This document shows, piece after piece, positions 42,127-51,806 of a stretch of 64,000 nt of DNA. The DNA comes from an uncultured Fibrobacter sp. (GTDB taxonomy: Bacteria; Fibrobacterota; Fibrobacteria; Fibrobacterales; Fibrobacteraceae). The DNA lies in contig NZ_ONDD01000002.1 in assembly GCF_900316465.1 (NCBI RefSeq), positions 104,086 through 168,085 on the forward strand, read 5' to 3'. A model generated the notes under the pieces. That model was given only the letters and a program-made list of their open reading frames with translations. It had not been told where the DNA came from and searched no databases. Every line of letters starts with the position of its first letter. Position 1 is the first letter of the stretch. The position numbers and the translations under genes were made by a program.

Positions 42127-43838
42127 TTACTTCGCGTTTGGCTGCGGCGCAATTTTCCAAAGACCCTTCACGCCGGCGGCAACCACAAGGCTCTGCGGCG
42201 GTGCATACGGGTTTTCTTCGGTCGGGAAATTCGTCCAGTGCTTGGTAGAGAACTGGTAGAACTGCGTGGGGCGGTACATAATCGGAAGTACCGGAATCGT
42301 TTCCATGAAAATCCTGTTCAGAGCGAAATAGGCTTCGGTGAGTTCCTTTTCGTCGGTGAGAGCAGGAATCTTTTCAAGCAGCTTGTCTGCATCTTCGTTC
42401 TTGTAACGACCTTGGTTGGCAAAGGCTTCTTCGCCAATGGGTCTGTAAGAAACGGAGCCCATCACCTGGTCAAAGCGGTTCCACGGAGATGCTGCCGAAA
42501 GTTCAGCCGTTTGAGTCTTCATAGCTAGGTCAAATGTACCGAGGCGCAGGTTCCTGTCCCACACGCTGTAGTCCACGAACTTTTCTTCGGCGGCAAGACC
42601 GATTTCATTGAAGGATTCAACGATGACCTTGATGGCATCTTCCCAGTCGGTCCAGCCTTGCGGGCATTCAATGGTGAAGCTACGGACGGGCTGGCCATTC
42701 TTGTCCAACAGCCTTCCGCTTTCATCCCAGCTATAGCCGGCCTTCGTAAGGATTTCCTTGGCCTTTTCAACATCGTAGGAGTATCCGTACTTTTCGGCGT
42801 CTTCCTTGTTGAAATACTTGGATTCGGTGCCGAAGGGCAAGATGAACCCGGGCTGAATCACCGGCGTGTAGTTCGAAATGGCGCGAGCCTTGATCTTTTC
42901 GAAGTTGATGGCGTGCATCATGGCACGACGGAGCTGCACGTCATCGAACGGAGTGCGGGTGTGCGCAATGAAAAGTGTCGTGATGGAACCGGGCAGGTGG
43001 TACGGCTCGTTGCGGCGTTGTTGCTGTTGTACAGGGAATGGATGATATACTTGGGAGAGGGCTTCTTTCCGCTGAACTTATAGTTGCCCCAGTACTTGTC
43101 GTTACGTTCCAGGACAATCTGGTCGGGGGAATAAGTCTTGAGGTTGTATGGTCCCGAAACCACCGGCATAGAATCGTTCTTGAATTCGGCAATACGGTTC
43201 ATGTCGTAGGTCTTGCCGGACTTCGCCCCCTGGATGAGCGGCTCGAATACGGCCTTCGGGAGAATCGAGGTTTCGGCAATGGCGTTCAAGATAATCAAGG
43301 GGTTCTTGTTCTTGCTGAAATGGAACGAAATGTTGTTGCCACCATCGTTGGTGATTTCGCTCAGGAATTGCCAGTTGCCGTGACGCGGCGTGGGCAGCAA
43401 GGAGTCAATCTTGAAAGTGTAAAGAACGTCGTCGACGGTAACGGGGGAGCCGTTACTCCATCTTGCCTTGGTATCCAGGTGCACCGTGATCTTGTCTTCG
43501 TCACTGGTGTAGCTGTTGGCAAGCATGGGCTCGAGTTCGCCGGTCAGCTGGTTGTAGGTCAGCAGCGACTCGTAGGTAATGCGGCTGTTGCCGTCGATAG
43601 GGAAGTTGGGATTGTAATCCAACGGGTTGAAAGAAGAAGGTGGCGTCCAGTCGAAACCACCGATATACAGCGTTTCGCTGCGTTCGTATTCCGACTGAAG
43701 CTTATCCTGAGCAGGCTTGGTTTCTTCGTTACAACCGATAGCGAAGAATGCCCCAAGTGTAGAAGCCAGAGTGAAAAAATATCGAGCACGATGTTTAACC
43801 GTGCATCCCAAAGAATTCTTTATATTCCCATAATCCAT
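42127..43838 (-). pseudogene. Peptide-type ABC transporter substrate-binding lipoprotein, disrupted by out-of-frame deletion
   Basis: Solute-binding protein family 5 (DppA/OppA-like). The 5' part (43838 to about 43008) encodes a signal peptide with lipobox AIGC and the domain up to KPSPKYIIHSLYNSNNAAT. It then runs into about 29 unrelated residues and stops at 42918. The family sequence resumes in another frame as PYHLPGSITTLFIAHTRTPF-DDVQLRRAMMHAI and continues to 42127. Roughly 30-45 residues expected between the two parts are absent, so this is an internal deletion with a frame change near 43005, not a single-base slip. It may be a real pseudogene or an assembly error. No permease or ATPase genes are adjacent. 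Confidence 0.8.
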
Positions 43839-43896
43839 ATCTTAAATTTAGTGTGTTTTTAACAAAAAAACCACCAAAATTTGTTTACAAGATAAA

Positions 43897-43923
43897 AAAA
43901 ATGCCCTTTTTTAGGGCATTTTT
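43897..43923 (-). terminator. Terminator after the TPR/propeller gene
   Basis: A perfect 10-base stem (43897-43906 with 43914-43923) with a 7-base loop, then a T-run on the minus strand. It starts five bases after the stop of the gene at 43928. Confidence 0.9.
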
Positions 43924-43927
43924 GGCG

Positions 43928-46453
43928 CTATAGCGTGAATCCGTACAACAGGCGTTTCGGAGAGGCGCTGAACAAAGTATGATTCAGTATAAACGGCGTG
44001 CCAGCGCCGCCTGGAGTGCTGTATTTCCTCTCTTTTTTACCCGACTTCAAAGAGATGCCTATGACTTCGTTTCCTTGGTCAATCCAGGCAAAACCGTCTT
44101 TGACAAAGGGCTTCGGGAACACGGCGTTCTTGCCGTTGAATTTCCACAGCGGGGCGCCCGCTTCAGAGTAAAGCAAAATGGATTGGTCCGAAAGACCGAC
44201 AAGGAATTTCCTTTCGCCGTGATCCGTAATCACCTGCAAAGAAGACACTGCATTTTCCATTAGAATCTGGAGCGGGGTGGCGTCTTTCTTCTTGAAGTTG
44301 AATAGATAAAGCTTGTTGCCGCTTGCGACTGCGGTAATGGAGTCTGCGCTGAGCAAATGTGAAATCTGTCCAGGAATCTTGCGGGCGGAATTTTCTTCGG
44401 TCTGTCCGGCATCGTCATCAAGTGCGACAAGTTCTCCTTCCAGGTTGCAGGCATAAATCGTCTTGTCCGATTTGGAATGCAAGAAGGGTACGGAGAAAAT
44501 CTTTCTCGACCAGGCCAGTTTATTGTCGGGCTTCAAAATCTTGAGCAAGAATCCGTTCCATGTCGAAACGTAGATGGCGTTTTCGGTCACGTTCATCTTG
44601 AATGCTTTTCCCGGAAGCTGTAAGCTGGCTGGGGAAACATCCTTGTTCAAATCGTAAATCGAAATGTTGTAGCCCGAAGCGATAACCAGAGTGTTTTCGT
44701 CGTTGTCGATAACGGGGCTGTTGTCGAGGGCTCCAATGTATTTTGCAGAACGAAGTTCGCCATTTTCGGCGTTAATGCTGAAGAGTCTGTCGGCGGCGGG
44801 GTCAATCGTGTACAGGTTTCGCTTGCCGCTAAAGAATTGCGGGTAGCGGGTCTTGGGCGAAATCGGAAGCAACGTCACGAACTTTGCGCCAATGGCTTTG
44901 CTGTAGCGGTTTAAAATCAGCTGGGTCGTTTGCGGATTGCCGCTCGAAAGTCTAACGGCTTCTGACCATGCTTTCTGCTTTTCGCGTTCATTGTTGCTGT
45001 TCTGTTCTAGGTACAATGCTTTAAAGAACCAGCCTTCAGCATTGCCGGGTTCCAGCTTGAACAGGGAATCCAGTACGCCAGGCAAGTCGTCCCATTCTTC
45101 ATGTTCGGCGAGGTATGCCGCTTGCTGGGCTAGGATTTCAGAAAGCATCACCTTCTTGCCGTAGTAATGCGGCGAAAGCGAAACCAGCTTGCGGTCGCCA
45201 AAGTACAAATAGAGATTCCCGTTCGTGAAAATGGGCGCTTGCTCAATTGGCTTTGTGAAGTTAAAATGCCACAGCGGATTCAGAATGGTATCGACAGCGG
45301 TAATGGCGCCTTCGCCAGAGAATAAACCAAGTGTTCCCTTGGCAAGCGGGTGAATCGAGGAGGCGTCGCTTCGAATGGTTTTTCGAATCATGCCGGTTCT
45401 TCTGTCAATCAAGGAAATTCTTCCCGAGGCTTCGAGCAGAACAATTTCTCGTTCGAACGGGAACATGCTTTCGATGTTGCTGACTGAAATCTTCCAGAGC
45501 GGGGACGTTCTTGCTTTAGGAATATAGCCGTAAAGGTAATTGCCCGAAACCAAGAAGAGCATGTTCTTGTCGATCAAGACGTTTCGAATCACATCAAACT
45601 GGGCGATAGATTTCTTGGTAGAACCATCTTCCGACGAAATAAAGTGGAGCGCGTTGTCGGTGCAATTCAAGACGAATTCATTGGTGGGGGCAAAGAATCC
45701 TTCGGGCACGCAGCCGTTGTACTTGTCGGCCACTTGCGTTACAATTCGCTTGTTGTTCAGGATAGAAAGCTGCTTTTCGCCTTGAACAATCACCCTGTTT
45801 CCATCAACCACCAGATGTGTAATGTCTGTAATCGGAAAACTCTTGTTCGGGCTGCTGGCATAGAAAGCCTTGAATACAAGACTATCTTGGTCTATGGGCT
45901 GGTACCAGATTCCCTGACGGTCGATATTGAAAATTTGCTTGTTTGCGGGAACCGTCGCGATTTTTTCGAGGCGGTCGTCCTTGATTTTGCAAATGGAACC
46001 GTCATTCAAAAGCAAGAAAGTCGGATCTTTGCCGAAGGTTTTCTGAATCGGGCTCTTTAACTGAATCGGAGCTTTCAACAAAGCTTCGGGCTTGCTACTG
46101 GTAGCGCTTTCTCGTTCTGAAAGCCAGTAAGCCTTAGGAACTTCGCTCGTTCTTGCCAAGCTCTGCTCGTAGTAGAAATTGGCCGAAGTCTTGTTGCCTG
46201 CAAGTTCCTGGATTTTGCCGAGGTAAAAATAAGCCTTTTCCTTGTCGTCTTCGTCGCCTTGCATGGCGGCTTTTTCGAGCATCTTGATAGCGTCTGCGGT
46301 TTCGCCTTTCAGCTCGAACAGATAAAGCGCTTCTTGAATGGCCGCTTCCATCTTTTCGGCAGAGGCAAAAGATACAAGCCCGCATAACCACACGAGCGTC
46401 AATGCCGTGCGAATCGCAGCGAAGGGACTTATGTTTAACCGTTTATCAGCCAT
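43928..46453 (-). CDS. Secreted TPR plus beta-propeller (PQQ-like) protein
   Basis: An 841-residue protein with a signal peptide (VSFASAE near residue 32). Residues about 35-110 look like TPR repeats (AIQEALYLFELKGETADAIKML ... AYFYLGKIQELAGN). Two blocks of propeller-like repeats follow (about 130-430 and 540-840; motifs such as GYNISIYDLNKD and CNLEGELVALDDD), separated by another helical repeat region (about 440-520). Enzyme motifs are absent, so it is probably a periplasmic scaffold or sensor. It starts five bases after the response regulator stop and is in the two-component operon, so it may be the signal-sensing partner. Confidence 0.65.
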   Translation of the reverse strand: MADKRLNISPFAAIRTALTLVWLCGLVSFASAEKMEAAIQEALYLFELKGETADAIKMLEKAAMQGDEDDKEKAYFYLGKIQELAGNKTSANFYYEQSLARTSEVPKAYWLSERESATSSKPEALLKAPIQLKSPIQKTFGKDPTFLLLNDGSICKIKDDRLEKIATVPANKQIFNIDRQGIWYQPIDQDSLVFKAFYASSPNKSFPITDITHLVVDGNRVIVQGEKQLSILNNKRIVTQVADKYNGCVPEGFFAPTNEFVLNCTDNALHFISSEDGSTKKSIAQFDVIRNVLIDKNMLFLVSGNYLYGYIPKARTSPLWKISVSNIESMFPFEREIVLLEASGRISLIDRRTGMIRKTIRSDASSIHPLAKGTLGLFSGEGAITAVDTILNPLWHFNFTKPIEQAPIFTNGNLYLYFGDRKLVSLSPHYYGKKVMLSEILAQQAAYLAEHEEWDDLPGVLDSLFKLEPGNAEGWFFKALYLEQNSNNEREKQKAWSEAVRLSSGNPQTTQLILNRYSKAIGAKFVTLLPISPKTRYPQFFSGKRNLYTIDPAADRLFSINAENGELRSAKYIGALDNSPVIDNDENTLVIASGYNISIYDLNKDVSPASLQLPGKAFKMNVTENAIYVSTWNGFLLKILKPDNKLAWSRKIFSVPFLHSKSDKTIYACNLEGELVALDDDAGQTEENSARKIPGQISHLLSADSITAVASGNKLYLFNFKKKDATPLQILMENAVSSLQVITDHGERKFLVGLSDQSILLYSEAGAPLWKFNGKNAVFPKPFVKDGFAWIDQGNEVIGISLKSGKKERKYSTPGGAGTPFILNHTLFSASPKRLLYGFTL

Positions 46454-46458
46454 CTTTT

Positions 46459-47163
46459 TTATGCGTCAAATTTATAGCCGGCGCCTCTCACCGAGATAAT
46501 AAACTTCGGGTTGTCCAAATCGTCTTCGATTTTACGGCGAAGGTTTGCAATGTGGTTGTCGACGGTACGGGTCGAGGGCATGTTCTCGTCGGTGTAGCCC
46601 CAAATTTCTTTAAGCAAGGTTTCGCGCAAAATCACTTCGCCGCGGTGAGCCCAGAAATATTTCATAATCAAGTATTCGCGGGTGGTCAAGTCCAGAGGCA
46701 CGCCGCCCTTGGTCGCTTCGAATTTCTTGACATTGATTTTGATGTTTGCAAATTCAAGAACTTCGGGAACTTGAACCGAGGTGCTACCGCTTTGTGGTTC
46801 AATGCGGCGACGGAATGCCTTGACGCGGGCGAGAAGCTCCAAAATCGAGAACGGTTTTGTCACATAGTCATCGGCTCCCATTTCAAGCCCAGCGACTTTG
46901 CTCGTTTCTTCAGTCTTGGCGGTGAGCATAATGATATAGGTATCCGGGTGCTTGTTGCGAATGTAACGGCAAACTTCAAAGCCGCTCTTTTTCGGAATCA
47001 TCAGGTCTAACAGCACCAAATGGGGCTGGTAGGAATCCGCCTTGGCAATCGCTTCTTCACCATCGCAGGCCGTTTCAACGGTGTAACCTTCCATTTCAAA
47101 GTTGTCCTGGAGGCCAAAGCGGATGATTTCTTCGTCTTCTACGATGAGTATTTTGAAGTTCAT
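46459..47163 (-). CDS. OmpR/PhoB-family response regulator
   Basis: A 234-residue DNA-binding regulator. Receiver: acidic pair ED at 10-11, phospho-acceptor Asp53 in LLDLMIPKKSG, and the switch residues in IIMLTAKTEE. The C-terminal winged helix has LTTREYLIMKYF, VILRETLLKEIWGY, STRTVDNHIANLRRKIE and the terminal RGAGYKF, all typical of the OmpR class. It starts two bases after the sensor kinase stop, so the two are cotranscribed and cognate. Confidence 0.95.
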   Translation of the reverse strand: MNFKILIVEDEEIIRFGLQDNFEMEGYTVETACDGEEAIAKADSYQPHLVLLDLMIPKKSGFEVCRYIRNKHPDTYIIMLTAKTEETSKVAGLEMGADDYVTKPFSILELLARVKAFRRRIEPQSGSTSVQVPEVLEFANIKINVKKFEATKGGVPLDLTTREYLIMKYFWAHRGEVILRETLLKEIWGYTDENMPSTRTVDNHIANLRRKIEDDLDNPKFIISVRGAGYKFDA

Positions 47164-47165
47164 GG

Positions 47166-49229
47166 TTATTCTGCCTTTTTAAACTTGACGGTGAACGTGG
47201 ATCCCTTTCCGGGTTTGCTGACCAACGAAATGGTTGCCTTGTGAGTTTCGGCAACGCGCTTGACGGTTGCAAGGCCGAGCCCGGAGCCCTTGGTGCTTCG
47301 AGTCATTTCGTCACCCACTCTATAAAAATCATTAAATATATTTTTTTGTTCAGAAGCGGCAATGCCGATACCGGTGTCCGCAACCGAGAATATGACCCAT
47401 TCGCTGTCGCTCTTGACATCGACCTTGATATCTCCGGGGGCTTCGGTATACTTGATGGCATTGTCAATCAAGTTCTGAACCAAGCTGTATAGCGCCGTAT
47501 AGTCGCCCATCACAAACACGTTGGGCTCAAAGTGCGTGTAGAAAGTAAGCCCTTTTTCGACACCGATGTCTTCGACGGCGTCAAAAACTTTCTTTGCGCA
47601 AATAGAAAAGTCTAAACGTTCCCACTTGAAGGCGCCTGTGCCGTGTTCCATTCGGGTGTAATTCAAAATAGCGCCAATCAAGTTTTCAAGTCTCGAGGCT
47701 TCTTTGCCAATGAGCGTGGAATATTCTTGCACCTTTTCGGCGCGCTGCAAGCGCCCACGCGCCATCATTTCGGCAAACATCTTAATCGAGGTCAGGGGAG
47801 TCTTCAATTCGTGCGAAACGCTGGACAAGAAATTCGCCTTCATGGCCAAAAGTTTGCGTTCCTGCGTAATGAATCGGAACATGAAGAACGAACCGAAAAT
47901 AACCGTGATGAGGGCGAAAAGCATAAGCCCGTACATCAAGAACATGCGGTGTCTCGTTTCTTTATGAATGTCCTGCATGTCTTTTTCGTACAAGGTGAAT
48001 TCCCATTCGAAAGCGTCGGAAATGTAATGCTGCGCGATAATGGGGGCTCCTTCCGGGATTTCTCCCATAATCAGTTTGTCGCTGTTTTCGGTAATCGAGA
48101 AGGGGATGTTCTTGTAGCTCTGTACGACTGCCTTGAGCTTGCTCTGAAGACGTGCCTTGTAAGCGTCCTTGTTGATGACGGCAATGACTACCTGGTCTCC
48201 CGAAAGATACGGGTACGACATTTTGAACAAGGTAATCTCTTCGGTGTTCTTGTAAAGAATACCTTCCTTTGATGAAACGTCGTCGTTCAGGATTTCATGG
48301 AACAAGTCCCTGTTGTAATACAGGATGTCCATGTACCCCAGCTGGCGGTTGAAGTTTTCTCGCAGGTTCCAGAAGGCTTCGCGTTTTTCTTGCGACAGGT
48401 TTTCAAATGAAAGAATCTGCGTAAAGGCCGATTCAAAGAAATACCTAGATGACGAAATGTCGTCGATGTTTTGCTTGTCCAGGAATTGTGCCAATACCGA
48501 AAGACAGTAGTCTTGTGCTTCTTGGTGCTTTCTCTGGAATACCAAAATTTCAAAATGCAGCAGGTAGACGGCGTAAGTCAAGTCGGCGTGCAAGTACCCC
48601 TGTTGGTGCGGGTTGCTTTCAAGAATTTCAAGCAGGTGCAGTGCTTCGTCGTATTTCTTGTTCTTGTAGTAGAAACGAATCAGTCCAAGAATGTTTTGGA
48701 CTTGTTCTTCCTTGGATTCAAAGAAAAAACTGGTGGGTCTAAGACTCCGGGACCGCTGTTCCAGGTAAATCCTTTGCGCGATGCTGTCTTTTAAACCGCT
48801 TGTTTCAACTTGATAGAGTTTCTTGTCTAGGGTAGAGGGGACGCTGTTCGAAAAGTTGGACGACTTGAAGAACTTCTTGGACGTCATGTCGGGGTAGATC
48901 AAGTTCCCGTTGTTGAACAAGAAGATTGCGTCTAGTCCTTCTACCGACTTGAATTCGGCGGCGTGTCCAAAGTCCAGGAGCCCCTGCGGCTGTTCGTAAA
49001 GGAATAGCGATGCCGCCTTGGTTTCTTGGTAAATCTTGGACTGTTCTTTTTCTATCGCTTCTTCGACTTCGTTTTGGAATGCGTTTAGGTTTTCGTCGAA
49101 ATTCTTTTGCGACAGGTATATTTCATTCTGGATGTTTCTAAAACTCAGAAACGAAAGAATAGCCGTCGGGAGGACGATTCCTCCCGCAAACAATAGGACG
49201 AACAGCAGATTATTACGTGAAACCTGCAT
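47166..49229 (-). CDS. Membrane sensor histidine kinase with large extracytoplasmic region
   Basis: A 687-residue kinase. Transmembrane helix 1 is at about 7-27 and helix 2 at about 430-452; the ~400 residues between them face the periplasm. They contain helical TPR-like repeats (ALHLLEILESNPHQQGYLHADLTYAVYLLHFE...) and are longer than in most kinases. The cytoplasmic part has the phosphorylated His473 in SSVSHELKTPL, an N box (NLIDNAIKYT), G1 (DTGIGI) and G2 (GSGLGLATV). No HAMP domain was noticed. It is followed by its response regulator, and a LysM protein precedes it by 40 bases, so cell-wall or envelope state is a likely signal. Confidence 0.9.
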   Translation of the reverse strand: MQVSRNNLLFVLLFAGGIVLPTAILSFLSFRNIQNEIYLSQKNFDENLNAFQNEVEEAIEKEQSKIYQETKAASLFLYEQPQGLLDFGHAAEFKSVEGLDAIFLFNNGNLIYPDMTSKKFFKSSNFSNSVPSTLDKKLYQVETSGLKDSIAQRIYLEQRSRSLRPTSFFFESKEEQVQNILGLIRFYYKNKKYDEALHLLEILESNPHQQGYLHADLTYAVYLLHFEILVFQRKHQEAQDYCLSVLAQFLDKQNIDDISSSRYFFESAFTQILSFENLSQEKREAFWNLRENFNRQLGYMDILYYNRDLFHEILNDDVSSKEGILYKNTEEITLFKMSYPYLSGDQVVIAVINKDAYKARLQSKLKAVVQSYKNIPFSITENSDKLIMGEIPEGAPIIAQHYISDAFEWEFTLYEKDMQDIHKETRHRMFLMYGLMLFALITVIFGSFFMFRFITQERKLLAMKANFLSSVSHELKTPLTSIKMFAEMMARGRLQRAEKVQEYSTLIGKEASRLENLIGAILNYTRMEHGTGAFKWERLDFSICAKKVFDAVEDIGVEKGLTFYTHFEPNVFVMGDYTALYSLVQNLIDNAIKYTEAPGDIKVDVKSDSEWVIFSVADTGIGIAASEQKNIFNDFYRVGDEMTRSTKGSGLGLATVKRVAETHKATISLVSKPGKGSTFTVKFKKAE

Positions 49230-49269
49230 TGCCAGTCCTTATAGAACTTGTAGGCTTAGTGCGATTCTC

Positions 49270-50451
49270 TTACTTGACGATCTGCGCACGGTGGGTCACC
49301 GATACCCTGTGTCCAACTTCAATTCGTCTGCTGTTGGAATAGAGTTCGCGAATGAGAATGCTCGATTCGTTGTCTGCGGCCCTGGCAATAATGCCGCGGC
49401 CAATCAGGCGGGGCGGGAGCGATTCGTCTGTCTTGTCTTCTTCCCAAATAGCGACGGCATCACCAGTGTTGTAACCTTCGTTAATGCCTTTATCGACAAG
49501 CACATACGAGAATGCGCCGATAATCAGCATCGGGTCCATGGAGTAGCGAATCATGGCCAGGTCGTTCAGTTTGGCTTCCTTGACCTTGCTATAGCCAGAC
49601 ACGTTGATGGTCTTGAGCGGCTGCTTGAGTCTTGCCTTGGCCTGGTGGATCTTGATTTCGCGGAAGCTCGTCACGATCTTGGCGCGAGAAAGCGTATCGC
49701 CAATAGCGGTGATTTTTGCAATGCCAGCAAGGCGGAGCAGCGCATACTTTTCGAAGGTGCTGCCCTTAGCTGCAGGAACGTTAATTGCTTTAGCATCAAT
49801 GATTTCGACGAGGTCGCCACGCTTCAGGTCGGCGTTCGTCTTTTTGCCGACTCCCACGACCACTTCCGTTTCAGGCATGTGAATCAGGGGTTCCTTCTTT
49901 TCGCCTGACTTGATCGAAATGAAACGCTTGTCTTTTTTCAGGGAATCAAGCGTGTAGATTTCGGGGGCGTGCATCTGGTAGTAGCCATTGAAAATCTTGG
50001 GGGCCGGACGCTGCTTGTAGTAGTATTCGTCATTGGCCTTGGGTTTCTTGATGCCCTTCTTGTCTTTATCGCGCAGATTGCCGAGCATGCCTTCGAAATC
50101 GCTATTGCGTTCGTCGCCATCATCGCAACCGGCGTTTGCGACTGTCAGACCCTTGCCCTTGGGGAGGGCGGAATCCGAAATGGTTGCATTACAGGGGTAC
50201 TTGCTTTTCTTTTCGACCTGCAGCACATTGCCTTCGCGAATGGAATCGCCAAGGTAAATGGAGTCGCCCGGATAAATCCAGTGCGGGTCTTCGATGTGGC
50301 GGTTGTTTTCCCATAGGTCTGGCCAGGCAAAGGGGTCCTTGAGGAATTCGTCACTCAAGTCCCAAAGGGTATCGCCTTCCTTGACAATGTAGGCAGACGC
50401 CAACAAAGCAGAAAGACCCAGACAGATGGATGCACATTTCAAAAGTCGCAT
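49270..50451 (-). CDS. Secreted LysM-domain protein
   Basis: A 393-residue periplasmic protein. The signal peptide (LSALLASA) is followed at about 21-70 by a LysM-like domain, YIVKEGDTLWDLSDEFLKDPFAWPDLWENN with IYPGDSIYLGD, which binds peptidoglycan glycan strands. The rest is beta-rich, with no catalytic motif recognised. Similar LysM proteins of this size are common single-copy envelope proteins. It lies upstream of the sensor kinase in the same direction. Confidence 0.82.
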   Translation of the reverse strand: MRLLKCASICLGLSALLASAYIVKEGDTLWDLSDEFLKDPFAWPDLWENNRHIEDPHWIYPGDSIYLGDSIREGNVLQVEKKSKYPCNATISDSALPKGKGLTVANAGCDDGDERNSDFEGMLGNLRDKDKKGIKKPKANDEYYYKQRPAPKIFNGYYQMHAPEIYTLDSLKKDKRFISIKSGEKKEPLIHMPETEVVVGVGKKTNADLKRGDLVEIIDAKAINVPAAKGSTFEKYALLRLAGIAKITAIGDTLSRAKIVTSFREIKIHQAKARLKQPLKTINVSGYSKVKEAKLNDLAMIRYSMDPMLIIGAFSYVLVDKGINEGYNTGDAVAIWEEDKTDESLPPRLIGRGIIARAADNESSILIRELYSNSRRIEVGHRVSVTHRAQIVK

Positions 50452-50483
50452 AATAATCCCTTAAAGACTGTTATATCAATAAT

Positions 50484-51797
50484 TTAACCTTTTCTTTGCT
50501 TAAAAGTAGGGGCTTTTTGACTAAAATGCGGAATTTCTTGCGTTTTTCGGCCAGAAACGCGTTCTTGCGGGCGCTGAATGGTCCTAGAACGCTGTTTTTG
50601 AACCGGATTCTGCCCCAGGACTCCCACGCGGTCAGGTACGAACAGGAATAGAATTTCAAACTTTCCGGAGCCCGGTTCCAGGTAAAGCGGGATATTCTTG
50701 CGGAGCATGTAGCCCTCATTTCGGAACTGCTTGATTGAGCGTGCGGCTACTTCGAGGTTCGAGGTCTGTAAAAGAATTCGTTCCGGTCTTGAAAGGGCGG
50801 CAGCTTGTGCAACACCTTGTGCCAGCGGCTCGTCGCCGGGCAGGTTGAAGTAGAAAGTCCAGCGACCTTCGTTTTCGGGCTTGCTGAAGAACTTGCCAAA
50901 GAAATCCTGTTCCACGTGACTGCGGATGAATTTCATATTGTCATCTATGGTGTTGCGGGCGTTCAAGCGCGACGACATCATGGCGTATTCGCGGCAGTCC
51001 ATCGAAACGACTCTTTTGAATCGGCTCGCAAGTGTTGAACTCACAAAGGAACTTCCGGAATAGAATTCAAAGAAGCAGTCTTCGGCATTCGGGTGGATTG
51101 CATCTTCAATGCGCTTGGGGAGTCCCATCCAGGCGTCATGAATTCGGGGCGTCCAGTCCAGCACGTGCATACTGATCCCGGTCTCGCCAATCGGCATAAA
51201 GTCGCTACCGAAAGCGCTCTTGGCTTCCACCTTCATCGGAATCGTTCCGGCCGGATCAAAAGGCTGGTCGGGTAAGCACTGAATGTGGTGGCAACTGATG
51301 ACTTCCGGACAGTTTCTTTGTATAAAATCAACGAAAGTCTTGTAACCGTGAGCAGAGAATCGGCCTTTCAGGTTAACTTGAACGAGCATCGCATAGCGTC
51401 CGTCACCGACGGCGCGGAACCAAATTTGGCGGAGAGCCTTCTTGAAAATATGCAGGTGTTCTTTCTTGACTTGTTCAAGAACTTTGGTAACAAGTTCGGG
51501 AGTGTCCATTCCGCGGGCGGGAGCGTCAATGGAAAGGGATTCCTGCTGTCCGCGGTAAGTCTTGATAATGCGCCAGTCGGAATGTTCCGGATTTGCATCT
51601 GCTGTAAACCAAGCCTGGAACTTTCCTGGAATGTGTTCGTTTTCGGCCCATGCGGCAAGCTGCTGCTTGATGTCTTCAAAAGTCAGCGCTGCTTTACGTA
51701 CAGGCTTTTCTGCCTTCGGGGCTTCCGTCTGTTCTTTGCCGCGACGCACATTGTTTGTGCGAGGACTGTTACTTCTTTTTCTAAAATCGTTTCTCAT
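50484..51797 (-). CDS. TrmA/RlmD-type RNA methyltransferase homolog, catalytic Cys missing
   Basis: A 437-residue protein. Residues 240-300 have the class I SAM-binding layout of TrmA/RlmD RNA uracil-5 methyltransferases (FFEFYSGSSFVSSTLASRF, RVVSMDCREYAMMSSRLNAR). However, the DPPR motif is FNLPGDEP (318-324) and the catalytic SCNP motif is QTSNLE (344-349), with Ser where the essential Cys should be. The SAM glycine motif also has Tyr-Ser-Gly. N and C termini are Arg/Lys/Gln-rich. It is probably an RNA-binding protein that has lost activity or changed chemistry. It lies nine bases downstream of the ATPase gene. Confidence 0.65.
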   Translation of the reverse strand: MRNDFRKRSNSPRTNNVRRGKEQTEAPKAEKPVRKAALTFEDIKQQLAAWAENEHIPGKFQAWFTADANPEHSDWRIIKTYRGQQESLSIDAPARGMDTPELVTKVLEQVKKEHLHIFKKALRQIWFRAVGDGRYAMLVQVNLKGRFSAHGYKTFVDFIQRNCPEVISCHHIQCLPDQPFDPAGTIPMKVEAKSAFGSDFMPIGETGISMHVLDWTPRIHDAWMGLPKRIEDAIHPNAEDCFFEFYSGSSFVSSTLASRFKRVVSMDCREYAMMSSRLNARNTIDDNMKFIRSHVEQDFFGKFFSKPENEGRWTFYFNLPGDEPLAQGVAQAAALSRPERILLQTSNLEVAARSIKQFRNEGYMLRKNIPLYLEPGSGKFEILFLFVPDRVGVLGQNPVQKQRSRTIQRPQERVSGRKTQEIPHFSQKAPTFKQRKG

Positions 51798-51806
51798 TTT
51801 ATTTTC

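Noticed and set aside
42127..42939. The 270-codon 3' part of the binding-protein gene as an independent gene
   Set aside because: Its first residues (QLRRAMMHAINFEKI) are the middle of the family fold; it has no signal peptide or SD.
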